Notes under the pieces: model-generated
Database searches by the model: none
The model's input: only the letters and a program-made list of their open reading frames with translations
What the model was told of the DNA's origin: nothing
Program-made: the position numbers and the translations under genes
Shown: in pieces, positions 48,276 to 56,782 of the stretch
Numbering within the stretch: position 1 is the first letter of the stretch
Layout: the number at the start of each line of letters is the position of its first letter
IMG/VR virus record: IMGVR_UViG_3300047557_002126
Location: 1 to 57,430 of that record
Origin: a virus
Strand: one strand, 5' to 3'
DNA: 57,430 nt

Positions 48276-49040
48276 TCAGCCCATAGGGCCGCGAATAGCA
48301 CCGGTCTGAAGCACGGAATTTGCGTAGGGGTTAGAGGTAAGCATCTGACCTGTCAGAGCGCCACCAATATTCATGGCTTGGCCAGCAAGTTGCATGCCAC
48401 CAAGGTTACGCTGCAGTTGGGCGGTGAGACCAGCAAGCTGTTGGTTCATCTGCATCTGACGACCCACATCCCGATCCTTCATTTTATTGACCACCTGGTA
48501 ACTACGCTCCATGGCTTCGGCTGGTGCGTTAACACCTAACTGTTTTAAAGCCATAAACTGATTGTATTCCTGCTGGGACATACCACCCAGGCCAGCTTCT
48601 TTGCCTGTACCAGCAGCAGTGCCAGCTTCGCGTTGAGTACCTGCAATTGCTGCTGCGGCGTCACCAACAGCTGCCTGTGTACCACCAACTAATTGACCAA
48701 GTCCACCCTGTACACCACGGCCAAGCTGAGCACCAACACTGCCACTAAGAAGGCTACCGCCAATCTGTGCGCCTAAACGGAGATAGGGATTGCCAATGCC
48801 AGAAGTAAGACCACCAAGTAACTTACCTCCAACAACCGTACCCACACCTGCGCCAATACCACCGGCAAGATCACCTTGAAGAGCAGAAGAAACCGCAGTT
48901 GCCGCGCCAGCACCATACCGTGCGCCTTTAGTATCAACTGCAGTGTTTACGGCACCGCCTAGAAGATTTAACAAATTTTGAAAAAGTCCCGGATCTGCCG
49001 ATGTAGTCCCAGGGGGCAGTTGGGGTGTACCTTGGGCCAT
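48276..49040 (-). CDS. Gly-rich, membrane-active virion protein
   Basis: A 254-residue protein with long alternating Gly/Ala/Leu stretches (GAGVGTVVGGKLLGGLTSGI, IGGSLLSGSVGAQLGRGVQG), then a helical Gln/Met-rich C-terminal half. Such glycine-zipper-like regions insert in membranes in some phage ejection proteins. A palindrome AATACGTATT lies one nucleotide before the ATG. Confidence 0.55.
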   Translation of the reverse strand: MAQGTPQLPPGTTSADPGLFQNLLNLLGGAVNTAVDTKGARYGAGAATAVSSALQGDLAGGIGAGVGTVVGGKLLGGLTSGIGNPYLRLGAQIGGSLLSGSVGAQLGRGVQGGLGQLVGGTQAAVGDAAAAIAGTQREAGTAAGTGKEAGLGGMSQQEYNQFMALKQLGVNAPAEAMERSYQVVNKMKDRDVGRQMQMNQQLAGLTAQLQRNLGGMQLAGQAMNIGGALTGQMLTSNPYANSVLQTGAIRGPMG

Positions 49041-49074
49041 GAATACGTATTATTTTCTTGGTACTTTAATTTTA

Positions 49075-50052
49075 TCAGCTTATATTTTGATCGTATTGAG
49101 TTGTAGAAGGATAGGTAGGACGATTGGCGCGGGCAATAACTTCATTGGCTACGTTGCCAAGAAGTACACCACCAACAGAACCAGCAAGTCCTGCAACAGC
49201 TCCACGAACTAAACGCTGTGCTGGGGTGCCAGTGCGTGGCATTTGTGTGTCGCGTTTTAAAGATGCTTTTGCCGCAAGAGAGCCACCAACAAAACCTCCT
49301 GCCATCGGCAAGTTGGCAGGGAAACCAAGAAGTCTTAATTCAGGTTTGCCTTCCAAGTTCTCCATTGTTCCCTTGACAACACCAAGGCCAAGCAACCCTT
49401 TATCTTGGTACAAGAATTGTTGATAATTTGCGTAACGTTCTGGCGTTAAATCAGGAATTTCTTGTTTAGCCGTTTCGTATTTTAATGGGTCGCCGGTACG
49501 TCCCAAGAAGAAACGCTCGAATAATTCTGGACCTGCTTGCGTAGTTGTACGCCGATCTTCTGCACCAACTTCTGCATAACGTTGTGCATAACCTTTAGGA
49601 CGAAATTGTTCGTCGGGATTTGTAATATCGTAAGTACCAGCGGCTGCGATAGCAGGGAATGCAATGCCTGCCTGCACCAGGGCCTTGCCTGTTGGAGAAG
49701 CCGTGTACTTCCCCATATATTTGTCACTTAAAGCTTGAGAAATTGCAAGGGGATGATTGTATCGCCAGAAATATGTGCGCGTGCCATCATTGGCTACATC
49801 AACAAGTAAGCGCGATGAATATGCACCAAGGAATTCAGCGGGATTTTCTTTGAAGGAAACACCTTGTCCCCTGACAGCCTGGCGATAACGAGGATCAAGA
49901 ATACTCTGGCCGTAACCTGTCGTGCGAATTAATTGGCGTTGAGCGGCATCTGCTTTACGCAGACCCGACGCATAGCTTTGCGCAAAAGGTTGAACCTTTT
50001 CGGCAATATTATGAGCAATATCAGTCAGGCCTTGGGCTGCGCGGGCAAACAT
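49075..50052 (-). CDS. virion protein with hydrophobic segments
   Basis: A 325-residue protein with two hydrophobic Gly/Ala blocks at the C-terminal half (MAGGFVGGSLAAKA, LVRGAVAGLAGSVGGVLLGNV). The N-terminal part is basic and includes SYASGLRKADAAQRQLIRTT. Overlaps the upstream gene (TAATG). It fits the ejection-type proteins of this block. Confidence 0.55.
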   Translation of the reverse strand: MFARAAQGLTDIAHNIAEKVQPFAQSYASGLRKADAAQRQLIRTTGYGQSILDPRYRQAVRGQGVSFKENPAEFLGAYSSRLLVDVANDGTRTYFWRYNHPLAISQALSDKYMGKYTASPTGKALVQAGIAFPAIAAAGTYDITNPDEQFRPKGYAQRYAEVGAEDRRTTTQAGPELFERFFLGRTGDPLKYETAKQEIPDLTPERYANYQQFLYQDKGLLGLGVVKGTMENLEGKPELRLLGFPANLPMAGGFVGGSLAAKASLKRDTQMPRTGTPAQRLVRGAVAGLAGSVGGVLLGNVANEVIARANRPTYPSTTQYDQNIS

Positions 50053-50717
50053 TAGATTGCACCTCGTGATAAACCGTAGGGATCCAAAACGTTCGGAGGG
50101 ATATAAGATGCTTGACCAGTCACTGCACGTTCGGGCAGACCTTGAAGTTGGAATTGCGTTCCAGGGACATTCATTTCCTGCTGGAGATTATTAACTGCAA
50201 TGCGTTGGGCGTCTTGTTGGGTGGCAACCTGTTGTTGACCTTGCGGCTGGTAAGGTTTTTGCATGCCCGCCATGATCATTGAACTTGCAATCGGCGTAAG
50301 CGTAAGGGCAACATCTTGCGCCATTGATGGCCTATAAATTTTGTCTGTAACTGTTTCGCCTTTGCGATTAACATGGGTCAGCATCCCAAGGCGCCCTGGA
50401 GCAAACCTACCTGCCAAAGCAAGACCGCCTGCACCTAATCCCAGATCAAGGGCTGTAGCACCAGCAGCTTGGAGAGGATCTCCTGTTCCAGCCAAAGTAA
50501 GGCCACCTGTTACCAAGGCATTTGGAAGCAGTACTTCGGCAATCTGACGTGCGCCTGTTCCAGCCAAAGGTTGTGCCGCCTGTGCAACATTACGCACTTG
50601 CGATACGCCAGGGCCAGAAACGCTGACCTGTTGAATAGGGGGCGTACCAATACCTACGCGTCCCAAACGGGTCTTAAGTGAATTAAGTGCCGTATTAAGA
50701 GAGGCGCGTAGGCTCAT
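50052..50717 (-). CDS. virion protein with hydrophobic segments
   Basis: A 221-residue protein with AAGGAT before the ATG. LLPNALVTGGLTLAGTGDPL and LGLGAGGLALAGRFAPGRLG are hydrophobic Gly/Ala blocks; the C-terminal part is Gln/Pro-rich (QPQGQQQVATQQDAQRIA). It is similar in style to the two following genes, and the three probably act together in the virion. Confidence 0.55.
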   Translation of the reverse strand: MSLRASLNTALNSLKTRLGRVGIGTPPIQQVSVSGPGVSQVRNVAQAAQPLAGTGARQIAEVLLPNALVTGGLTLAGTGDPLQAAGATALDLGLGAGGLALAGRFAPGRLGMLTHVNRKGETVTDKIYRPSMAQDVALTLTPIASSMIMAGMQKPYQPQGQQQVATQQDAQRIAVNNLQQEMNVPGTQFQLQGLPERAVTGQASYIPPNVLDPYGLSRGAI

Positions 50718-50754
50718 ATCAACATCCTTTTAATTGATTATATTTCAAGCAAAT

Positions 50755-51348
50755 TTATGCTTGCTGCTGTTCTTTTTCTTCGACTTTTGCACCGGCCTCT
50801 TCGTTTTGTTTAGCTGTAAACTCTTTTGACTTAACAACTTGTTCAGCCGTTGGTTCCGCGCCGGTATCTTCTTCTGCTTGTTTTTGTGCTCGCATGGCAA
50901 GAAAGTTTTGCGGATCTGGATTATTAATGTTTGGCATTGTTTTTGCCAGATCGTCTTCTGGGTTGCGAACTGGACTTAGTAAATACTTTTCAACCCACAG
51001 TTGATTAAAATCTGGATCTTCTTTAAATGACCTTGTAATAGGGCGACCGGTATCAAAGTCGTAACCATTTTCTGGATCATCAGGATTAAAACGTCCCAGG
51101 CCAATAAAGCCCTCTGTTTTTTGTGGATCTTCAGGATCAACAAAACCCTTTCGTGGGTTAAGAATGCGCTCCCTGGATTTAACGCGATTTACAAAATCTG
51201 ACGAAGTAAAATGCCCGTAGTTCCAGGGGGATTCCTGGCCTACTTTTTTGGCTGATACGTCAAATAATTCTTTGAAGTTTAATTTGGTTTTGCGGTTAAA
51301 AGTACCGTCAAAATATTGAGCTGCCTCTAGGCGTGCGTCTCTGGGCAT
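50755..51348 (-). CDS. hypothetical acidic virion-region protein
   Basis: A 197-residue protein rich in Asp, Glu, Pro and Asn with WNYGHFTSSDFVNRVKSRER and a long GRFNPDDPENGYDFDTGRPI stretch; the last 40 residues are Glu/Gln/Ala-rich. No domain is recognised. It begins directly after the stop of the 71-aa gene. Confidence 0.55.
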   Translation of the reverse strand: MPRDARLEAAQYFDGTFNRKTKLNFKELFDVSAKKVGQESPWNYGHFTSSDFVNRVKSRERILNPRKGFVDPEDPQKTEGFIGLGRFNPDDPENGYDFDTGRPITRSFKEDPDFNQLWVEKYLLSPVRNPEDDLAKTMPNINNPDPQNFLAMRAQKQAEEDTGAEPTAEQVVKSKEFTAKQNEEAGAKVEEKEQQQA

Positions 51349-51351
51349 GGT

Positions 51352-51567
51352 TTATTTTTTCTCTTGTTTTTTCTTGCCGTGTAATCCTACCAACGTCTTG
51401 CGAAGGTTTGCCTGCTTCACTGTTTTTTCATCATATTTTTCAGGATTTGACAGAACGTTTTCCTGAAGCTGTGCAGTGGTAATGCCTTTCTTTTTGGCTT
51501 TAGCAGTGAAGGCGCCTTCCTTCATCTGCATGCCTTGAATCCACTTTTTCTTTTTCTTTTCAGCCAT
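51352..51567 (-). CDS. 71-aa basic protein
   Basis: Starts MAEKKKKKWIQGMQMKEGAF, with the motif of the phage small proteins that read KKWIQ-x-A-x-x-K-K-G (here GAFTAKAKKKGITTAQLQEN). It is highly basic. The role is unknown, possibly DNA or RNA binding. Confidence 0.6.
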   Translation of the reverse strand: MAEKKKKKWIQGMQMKEGAFTAKAKKKGITTAQLQENVLSNPEKYDEKTVKQANLRKTLVGLHGKKKQEKK

Positions 51568-51594
51568 TATGTTTTCTAAGTTTTTTTTATTTTA

Positions 51595-54465
51595 TCAAGG
51601 CTCAGCGCGATAAGTCCTCATAGGACCACCACGCCTAAATGCGGAACGCATTAAATCATTCTGCCAATCTTCTCCGCCAATTCCATAACGAGGAATGTTG
51701 GTTGCAATGTTGCCAGAGTAATCAGGTGCTTGGCGAAGCGGTGTCATATGGGGATATGCGATACGCTGACCAATCGATGTTGGTTGGATGATTTGTTTGC
51801 CGCCAGCACCAATGATTGGATCTTCGTAATAACCACCGACACGAGATAAACCAGGTGATTGTGTCAGAGGACCAATGGGAGAAGGCTCTTGGCCTGTAAT
51901 AAATTGTGTTTGTGGAAGTTGGCTGTAATAACGAGCTTTCTCTCCACGGCGAGTCAGATCCATTGTTCCAGGGCGTGCACCAATATCCCTACTAGCAGGA
52001 ACGGGCTTGCTTGGTGTCTGAAGCGTTGCAATTACGGTGCCGCCTGGCATGTCACCAATGAATGGGCTGATGGGTGCAGCAACACTCCGGCCTGGGCGAT
52101 ACTGGGAGTAATTAGTGCGCTTGCTGGGTTCTTGGCCGGGAAGTCCCAGGGATCCTGCCAAGCTTAAAGGAGAAACACGCGGACCATATTGTGGAGGAAT
52201 AACAGGACCTGGTTCACGGGCAGGAGTAACATATGGAGCTGGTGTACTAATTGCTTTTTGCTGCAGACCACCAGCAAGAGCATCAGCTAAGAAATTTTGT
52301 GCATTCTGTTCAACTTGTGCGGCAATAGCACGATTACGCGGTGTACCAGCAACGTTATAAACAGTGCCAATAACATCAGGATTGTCCTGAGTTAGATACC
52401 TGCGTCCAGTAGCGGTTTCAACTGCACCTGTAATGCGAGGGCCACGGATAACACTATTGGCTTTACTCTTTCCAGTAAAGATAACAGGGCCTGCTGCTTC
52501 GGCGGCGGCACCGGTATAAACGTCGGGAGCGCCAAGGATTGGGCCGATGTCTCCTTTTTCTTCCGAAACGTAGCCTGTACGTAATTGTTGAACAGAAGGA
52601 AATTCAGGCAGCGGCTCAGAGGGTTCAACACTCATGCCACGGCGCAATGTCTCCATGGCCCGAGCAACATCTTGTGCAGGACCAGGGGCAAGTGTTGGGC
52701 GTTGATTACGAGCCTGATTAAGGATTTGGCGCGAGAGATCAACAGAAGCCTGGGCGCGTTCCAGAGCACTTAATTGAAGTTGAGTTGGCTCTACGTTGTA
52801 GGTTGCACGTGAGCGTAATACTTCAGACGCAAGGCGAGCAGTGTCTGCTTCCAGGGGGGTACGCGGCTGGTTGCTTGCAAAAGCTTGTTGATTTTTTTGA
52901 AGGATGTAAGTTAACTCTTCATCAGAAGCTTCGCGCAAACGATTGAGAGTCCGAGCTTTTTCTTCGAATTGTGGACCTTGTTCTTGGCGTGCTTTTAAAC
53001 CGGTATCTGCAGAAGCAAAGCGTCCAGCTTCGTCAAGGTAAGCAATGTCACCTGTAATGCCAGGCTTGCCACCACGTAGCTGCCTGCCACGCATGGTGGT
53101 TTCAATTGGGGCAATCCCACCAGTCAGGAGAGATTCAATATCCTCACCAATTTCACGTGTTTCTTCACCACGTAGTTCTGCTCGTTGGCGAGCGTTATCA
53201 ACTAACGCAAGTTGATCATTTAATTCTTCTCGATATTGTTTATTAAATTCAGCTGCAAATTCCTGTGGCGATGCTTGAGGGCTCACTTGCTGGCCTTCAA
53301 GTTTAATTTCGTCCAGGATTTGATTGGCTTGATTACGCAGTGCTAAAGCACGACGAATGCGTTGATTGACTTGTTGGGTTTGAATTGCATTTTCAGCAGA
53401 GTAGTCATAATCGAGATCAATTTCTTGTGCGCGGAGATAACGTTTGCCTTGCTCAACAAGTTGGTTGATACGACCTTCACCTTCAGCCTGGTCAACCGGA
53501 AGTCCATCAGTAAGAGATGCTGCCACTTGATTGATAGGCTCATCCTGCTCCATGCCTTGGATACGGCTTTGCTCAGCCATTTCCTCCAGAAGATCTACTT
53601 GACTCATGTCAAGATCTTCGTTGCGTTGGAGTTGTGACTTAACACGACCAGTCATCTGGTCTTCTGCAGAACCAATTGCGTTTGCAATTTGATCATTTAA
53701 AAATGACTGGGCGTTTTGCTGTTTTGTTACCAGAGATTCCGGCTTAACTTGCTCAACAGCAACAATTGGGGCGGTTTCAGTTGCAGCTTCAGTTAAATAT
53801 CCGGCAGGAGTACCGGTTTTTTGGAAATAACCCGCAATAAAATCTTTGGCGCCGGGAAGTTGACGCTCTGCTGCGGTTGGTGTGATATCAGAGACCGCAA
53901 CTTCGGTGATTTCAGCCGGAACAATGCCAGCTTGACGGGGAGTACGGGTAATTTCACCGCCAGGCTCCCGGCCACGCAGTAAGCCACGGGGTTCTGTACC
54001 AGGGAGTTGGCTGATATCAGCTAATTGCACCCCACCACGGCGGGATCCAGCTGGCCGTGGGGTTGGTGTGGGGGCAGCAGTGGAAGTTGGGGCTGGACGA
54101 GACGGTGCAGGACGCGACGGCGGGGGTTGAGTGCGTCCTGCGGCGCGATAAACGTTCCCAAGATCCTCAAAATCAACCTCTTGTACACCTTGGGCTGCAG
54201 CACGACCCACATTGCCCATCCGTACGCCACCACGGCGACCTAGTGCACGTAAGCCAAGGACACCAAGACCGGCTGCTGCTGCACCAAGGCCCAGAGTTTG
54301 GAGGAGATTAGAGGATTCCGCTTGTTTTGTCTCGGGTGATTTGAGTTGATTACGACGCCATTCCGCAACTTGAGGCGCAATACGTGCTTTGGCTTCCGGA
54401 TCTTCCACCACGGGAGTGCCTGTTGCACGACTAAAGGCGTAAAAATCGGCGTCGGATAAAGCCAT
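51595..54465 (-). CDS. large virion protein, first gene of late operon
   Basis: A 956-residue protein beginning MALSDADFYAFSRATGTPVV. One hydrophobic segment (LGLGAAAAGLGVLGLRALG, about 52-72) lies near the N-terminus; the rest is Gln/Arg/Pro/Ala-rich, with long helical regions (ERLRE-type DNARQRAELRGEETREIGED) and disordered Pro-rich spans (RPAPSRPAPTSTAAPTPTPR). It may be a DNA-ejection or internal protein. It is the most upstream gene of the minus block, with the divergent control region behind it. Confidence 0.6.
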   Translation of the reverse strand: MALSDADFYAFSRATGTPVVEDPEAKARIAPQVAEWRRNQLKSPETKQAESSNLLQTLGLGAAAAGLGVLGLRALGRRGGVRMGNVGRAAAQGVQEVDFEDLGNVYRAAGRTQPPPSRPAPSRPAPTSTAAPTPTPRPAGSRRGGVQLADISQLPGTEPRGLLRGREPGGEITRTPRQAGIVPAEITEVAVSDITPTAAERQLPGAKDFIAGYFQKTGTPAGYLTEAATETAPIVAVEQVKPESLVTKQQNAQSFLNDQIANAIGSAEDQMTGRVKSQLQRNEDLDMSQVDLLEEMAEQSRIQGMEQDEPINQVAASLTDGLPVDQAEGEGRINQLVEQGKRYLRAQEIDLDYDYSAENAIQTQQVNQRIRRALALRNQANQILDEIKLEGQQVSPQASPQEFAAEFNKQYREELNDQLALVDNARQRAELRGEETREIGEDIESLLTGGIAPIETTMRGRQLRGGKPGITGDIAYLDEAGRFASADTGLKARQEQGPQFEEKARTLNRLREASDEELTYILQKNQQAFASNQPRTPLEADTARLASEVLRSRATYNVEPTQLQLSALERAQASVDLSRQILNQARNQRPTLAPGPAQDVARAMETLRRGMSVEPSEPLPEFPSVQQLRTGYVSEEKGDIGPILGAPDVYTGAAAEAAGPVIFTGKSKANSVIRGPRITGAVETATGRRYLTQDNPDVIGTVYNVAGTPRNRAIAAQVEQNAQNFLADALAGGLQQKAISTPAPYVTPAREPGPVIPPQYGPRVSPLSLAGSLGLPGQEPSKRTNYSQYRPGRSVAAPISPFIGDMPGGTVIATLQTPSKPVPASRDIGARPGTMDLTRRGEKARYYSQLPQTQFITGQEPSPIGPLTQSPGLSRVGGYYEDPIIGAGGKQIIQPTSIGQRIAYPHMTPLRQAPDYSGNIATNIPRYGIGGEDWQNDLMRSAFRRGGPMRTYRAEP

Positions 54466-54575
54466 TAGGTTTATTTGTTACTTATTTAGAGCCTTAGGTT
54501 TATTTTATGCGATAAACACCCAAAGAATATAAGGTGTATAGTATATGAAGGATTAAATAAACACGAAAGATCCCG
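54465..54575. promoter_or_regulatory. divergent intergenic region with 12-bp direct repeat
   Basis: TTAGGTTTATTT occurs at 54465-54476 and again at 54494-54505. The region separates the long minus late operon from the plus gene at 54576 and therefore should hold promoters for both. TATAGTATA around 54537-54545 is a possible -10 on the plus side. Confidence 0.5.
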
Positions 54576-54785
54576 ATGAACGACGAGGATCGTCTGAAAA
54601 AAGTAGAAGGTCTGACCGCTATTAAATCCCGTGCGGAAAAAATGGCGACAGAAGGGGCTGATGCTTTTACAGTTCGTGATTTTATTAATGAAGGCGCAAA
54701 GAAACTTGCGTTCCAGCACCCCGATACAGAAGCTTTTCGTAAGGCGGCCGTTGCTGCGGCCCGCCAAGTAAAGAAAAAGATCTAA
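54576..54785 (+). CDS. hypothetical 69-aa basic helical protein
   Basis: Starts MNDEDRLKKVEGLTAIKSRA and ends AARQVKKKI. It has a charged helix followed by a DAFTVRDFINEGAKKLAFQH segment and a basic tail. It is a lone plus gene upstream of the large non-coding region. I do not recognise it; a DNA-binding role is possible from charge only. Confidence 0.6.
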   Translation: MNDEDRLKKVEGLTAIKSRAEKMATEGADAFTVRDFINEGAKKLAFQHPDTEAFRKAAVAAARQVKKKI

Positions 54786-54867
54786 TCAATAATTAAAACA
54801 GAATAACCGACGCGCGATTTTGTCTAAATTCTTGGGCAAAGTCGTGTTTTTAATGACATTTTTGTGA

Positions 54868-54904
54868 TTTTAGCAAATTTTAGAAAATGTAATTTTTGCT
54901 AAAA
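54868..54904. repeat. 10-bp perfect inverted repeat
   Basis: TTTTAGCAAA and TTTGCTAAAA flank a 17-nt AT-rich spacer. It could be a bidirectional terminator-like hairpin or a protein binding site in the AT-rich part of the non-coding region. Confidence 0.55.
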
Positions 54905-55175
54905 AGTTATTTGCGCATTACTTGTATAGTCGGATAGTAACCTGCGACATTTCTGGGTATATTTCACTTTTACAAATTTATATTTTGGTGTTATTCCAGG
55001 GTTTAATTACACGTTTTTTCTGCGGCAACGTGAGGTTTTGACCCTCAAAATGCTGTTGGCTACTCGATTCTTCTCCACCCACCCACCCGAGAGGGAATAC
55101 GGGAAGAAAAAAAGAAAGGGGGTGGTGGTAACAATTATAGTAGCAGCGCGAGCGTGAGTGAAGCCTGCTGCGATT

Positions 55176-55275
55176 GAAGGTTAGTTTAAGTTACCTGACT
55201 ACGTTTATATGTAGTATAAGCGTAGAGGAACTGTCATAATGCGTAGATTAACCTACGCTATAATCCCTAACCTTC
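55176..55275 (+). ncRNA. candidate structured RNA (three-way junction)
   Basis: GAAGGTTAG (55176-55184) pairs perfectly with CTAACCTTC (55267-55275). Inside are ACTAC/GTAGT (55198-55215) and GCGTAG/CTACGC (55241-55258). A second GCGTAG copy at 55220-55225 could compete for the same CTACGC. TATAAT at 55259 could instead be a -10 box. The strand is uncertain. Confidence 0.35.
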
Positions 55276-55447
55276 CATTATATCCTAGGCTAGCTCGCGG
55301 GAGATGGGAGAAAGAAGACAGTTGTAATTGAGAATTATATGTTGAGAGATTGAAGGTATGTAATTGAAGAAGATGAAGATTGTGTAACAAGTGATCGGGG
55401 GCTGCGCATCCGTAACACGCAGATGTTCCACTACTCAGCTCAACACA

Positions 55448-55627
55448 ATGGTCATTAGCTGCACTTATGTAACTGATGAAGCTGTCTACGAGTTCCAGGT
55501 GAACAAGACAGAAGATTGCGCTCGTGTAACTAAGTGGGTCCGTAAGGGCGCACGTGGTTATGACAAGAGCACAAGCATGACTGTTTCAATGGCACGCAAG
55601 TTGGCCAAGCAACTTGTTAATAGCTGA
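55448..55627 (+). CDS. hypothetical 59-aa protein, first small early-type gene
   Basis: Begins MVISCTYVTDEAVYEFQVNK at 55448; a frame opening at 55391 is less likely, as its first part overlaps the non-coding leader. Polar, with a basic C-terminus (ARKLAKQLVNS). The leader CAACACA has no Shine-Dalgarno. Family unknown. Confidence 0.6.
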   Translation: MVISCTYVTDEAVYEFQVNKTEDCARVTKWVRKGARGYDKSTSMTVSMARKLAKQLVNS

Positions 55628-55642
55628 TCCGTATAAGCGGGA

Positions 55643-55691
55643 CCCAGGGTGCAAACCCCTGGGCAGTAATTGCCTCCAGCGGAGATAGGCA
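55643..55691 (+). ncRNA. tandem hairpin element A (T-loop-like)
   Basis: Hairpin 1 has a perfect 7-bp stem, CCCAGGG/CCCTGGG, with the 7-nt loop TGCAAAC. After a CAGTAAT linker comes an imperfect hairpin, TGCCT...AGGCA. It lies between two small genes and 21 nt before the ATG at 55712. Confidence 0.5.
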
Positions 55692-55711
55692 CCGCACCAC
55701 AGCACAACACC

Positions 55712-55876
55712 ATGGCTGTACGTAAGACCATTGCTCAGCAACTCTCCAAAGCTGCTAAGGCTCTGGAGAATGATAAGAGCAAGGAGAAGCTTGGCGTTGC
55801 AATGTTTACTGCAAGGGTTGCATTGGCGAATGCCATCATGCCCAAGCAATTCAACATGCCGACCAGGAAGAACTGA
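55712..55876 (+). CDS. hypothetical 54-aa basic protein
   Basis: Starts MAVRKTIAQQLSKAAKALEN; a basic, amphipathic helix with a C-terminal PKQFNMPTRKN. The leader CAACACC is CA-rich with no ribosome site. It may bind nucleic acid, judged from charge only. Confidence 0.6.
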   Translation: MAVRKTIAQQLSKAAKALENDKSKEKLGVAMFTARVALANAIMPKQFNMPTRKN

Positions 55877-55886
55877 TCCATTTACT

Positions 55887-55953
55887 GCTGAGTACCAAGC
55901 GTGATGCTGGGGATCGAATCCCCACTCAGCTATTGCCAGCCGCCAAGGCTGGC
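55887..55953 (+). ncRNA. tandem hairpin element B (T-arm-like)
   Basis: TGGGG-ATCGAAT-CCCCA resembles a tRNA T-arm (7-nt loop with C56, G57 and A58 equivalents). GCTGAGT (55887-55893) and ACTCAGC (55924-55930) pair around it like an acceptor stem, sharing one end base. TATT follows, then GCCAGCC/GGCTGGC with a 5-nt loop. It ends 14 nt before the ATG at 55968. Confidence 0.55.
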
Positions 55954-55967
55954 CTACATCACAACAC

Positions 55968-56150
55968 ATGCGTACTTTCTTCATCTCCTTCAGCACTGCG
56001 ATGACTGCTGGCATGATGCTTATTGCTCCAACCATTGCTCATCACTTGCATGAGGCAACTCTCAAGCAATGTGTAATGCATGATTGGCCAGCGCACCAGG
56101 CTGAAGCACACCTCAAGTTCTGCGCTGATTACGTCAAGCAGAACGGCTAA
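55968..56150 (+). CDS. 60-aa membrane or secreted protein
   Basis: Begins MRTFFISFSTAMTAGMMLIA, a hydrophobic N-terminal segment or signal anchor, then HHLHEATLKQCVMHDWPAHQ and AHLKFCADYVKQNG. The C-x3-DWP-x3-A-H-x3-C pattern is found in small cyanophage proteins of unknown role. No ribosome site; CA-rich leader. Confidence 0.6.
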   Translation: MRTFFISFSTAMTAGMMLIAPTIAHHLHEATLKQCVMHDWPAHQAEAHLKFCADYVKQNG

Positions 56151-56165
56151 TTCGTCAAAGCGAGT

Positions 56166-56213
56166 GGCAGGGTGCAAACCCCTGCCTAGCTATTGCCACA
56201 CACTGAGTGTGGC
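56166..56213 (+). ncRNA. tandem hairpin element C (T-loop-like)
   Basis: GGCAGGG-TGCAAAC-CCCTGCC is a perfect 7-bp stem with the same 7-nt loop as element A. The linker TAGCTATT follows, then GCCACAC/GTGTGGC with a 5-nt loop. It ends 11 nt before the ATG at 56225. Confidence 0.55.
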
Positions 56214-56224
56214 TACCTATCAAA

Positions 56225-56305
56225 ATGCTTACTATCTTTGCATTGATCGTGGCTGCACCCTTCGTACTCGACTATATCGAGAAGAAGGGTAAGACACGTA
56301 AGTGA
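56225..56305 (+). CDS. 26-aa membrane peptide
   Basis: MLTIFALIVAAPFVLDYIEK followed by KGKTRK: a hydrophobic helix and basic tail. A tiny gene placed directly after element C. Its status rests on the regular spacing of the neighbouring genes and the preceding tandem hairpins. Confidence 0.5.
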   Translation: MLTIFALIVAAPFVLDYIEKKGKTRK

Positions 56306-56341
56306 TCTTGTCTAATCATCTGTTCAACTACAACTCAATCC

Positions 56342-56569
56342 ATGTTTATCTATCAACCTTTCATCAACTCAGGCGACCGTGTCGCTTGGTATGGCGGTGA
56401 GTCCACACAACTGCACTACGAAGTACAGGTGGATGGACACGATGGCAATCCTGATTGGATTGAACGTGGTGTCCGTACACTAGGCGGTGGCATACCAGTA
56501 GGTATGTCCGAGCTACATGCAGAGCTTGTGGACTACTACAACTACTGCCAAACCACTGACGGTATCTGA
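56342..56569 (+). CDS. hypothetical 75-aa protein
   Basis: MFIYQPFINSGDRVAWYGGE and IERGVRTLGGGIPVGMSELH: a mixed alpha/beta protein with no family recognised. Leader ACTCAATCC, with no Shine-Dalgarno and no tandem hairpin. It is 2 nt from the next gene. Confidence 0.6.
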   Translation: MFIYQPFINSGDRVAWYGGESTQLHYEVQVDGHDGNPDWIERGVRTLGGGIPVGMSELHAELVDYYNYCQTTDGI

Positions 56570-56571
56570 TC

Positions 56572-56772
56572 ATGAAGAACGAACTATTCCAAGTCAATCT
56601 CGCTGTCATGATGGGCATTGGTATTGGTGCATTGCTTTGTGTCTTCGGACAGAAGGCAATTAATGCATACAGTATCCGTACATGCCCATCGAAACCAGAC
56701 CATGTGCTGGTTCGTATGACCAACAGTTTTGTGGGCGACGCAGTTTATTGTGTCGAACGCAAGTATGTTTGA
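56572..56772 (+). CDS. 66-aa membrane protein
   Basis: Starts MKNELFQVNLAVMMGIGIGA and continues LLCVFGQKAINAY: one transmembrane helix at about residues 9-27 and a C-terminal domain with two cysteines. Function unknown. Confidence 0.6.
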   Translation: MKNELFQVNLAVMMGIGIGALLCVFGQKAINAYSIRTCPSKPDHVLVRMTNSFVGDAVYCVERKYV

Positions 56773-56782
56773 TTCTTGCACG

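Larger units (their letters stand above)
54786..55447. other. 662-bp non-coding, strongly structured region
   Basis: No gene is supported. 54786-55015 is AT-rich and carries a 10-bp inverted repeat (54868-54904). 55031-55140 holds TGAGG/CCTCA and a CCACC...GGTGG pairing between C-rich (55076-55090) and G-rich (55120-55130) tracts. 55176-55275 is enclosed by a 9-bp inverted repeat with inner hairpins. 55402-55422 pairs CTGCG with CGCAG. It separates the late block from the small plus-strand genes and is a candidate control, origin or ncRNA region. Confidence 0.65.

Noticed and set aside
55887-55930. A true tRNA gene
   Set aside because: The T-arm-like and acceptor-like helices are there, but there is no anticodon arm or D-arm and the length is too short. 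I treat it as an RNA element instead.
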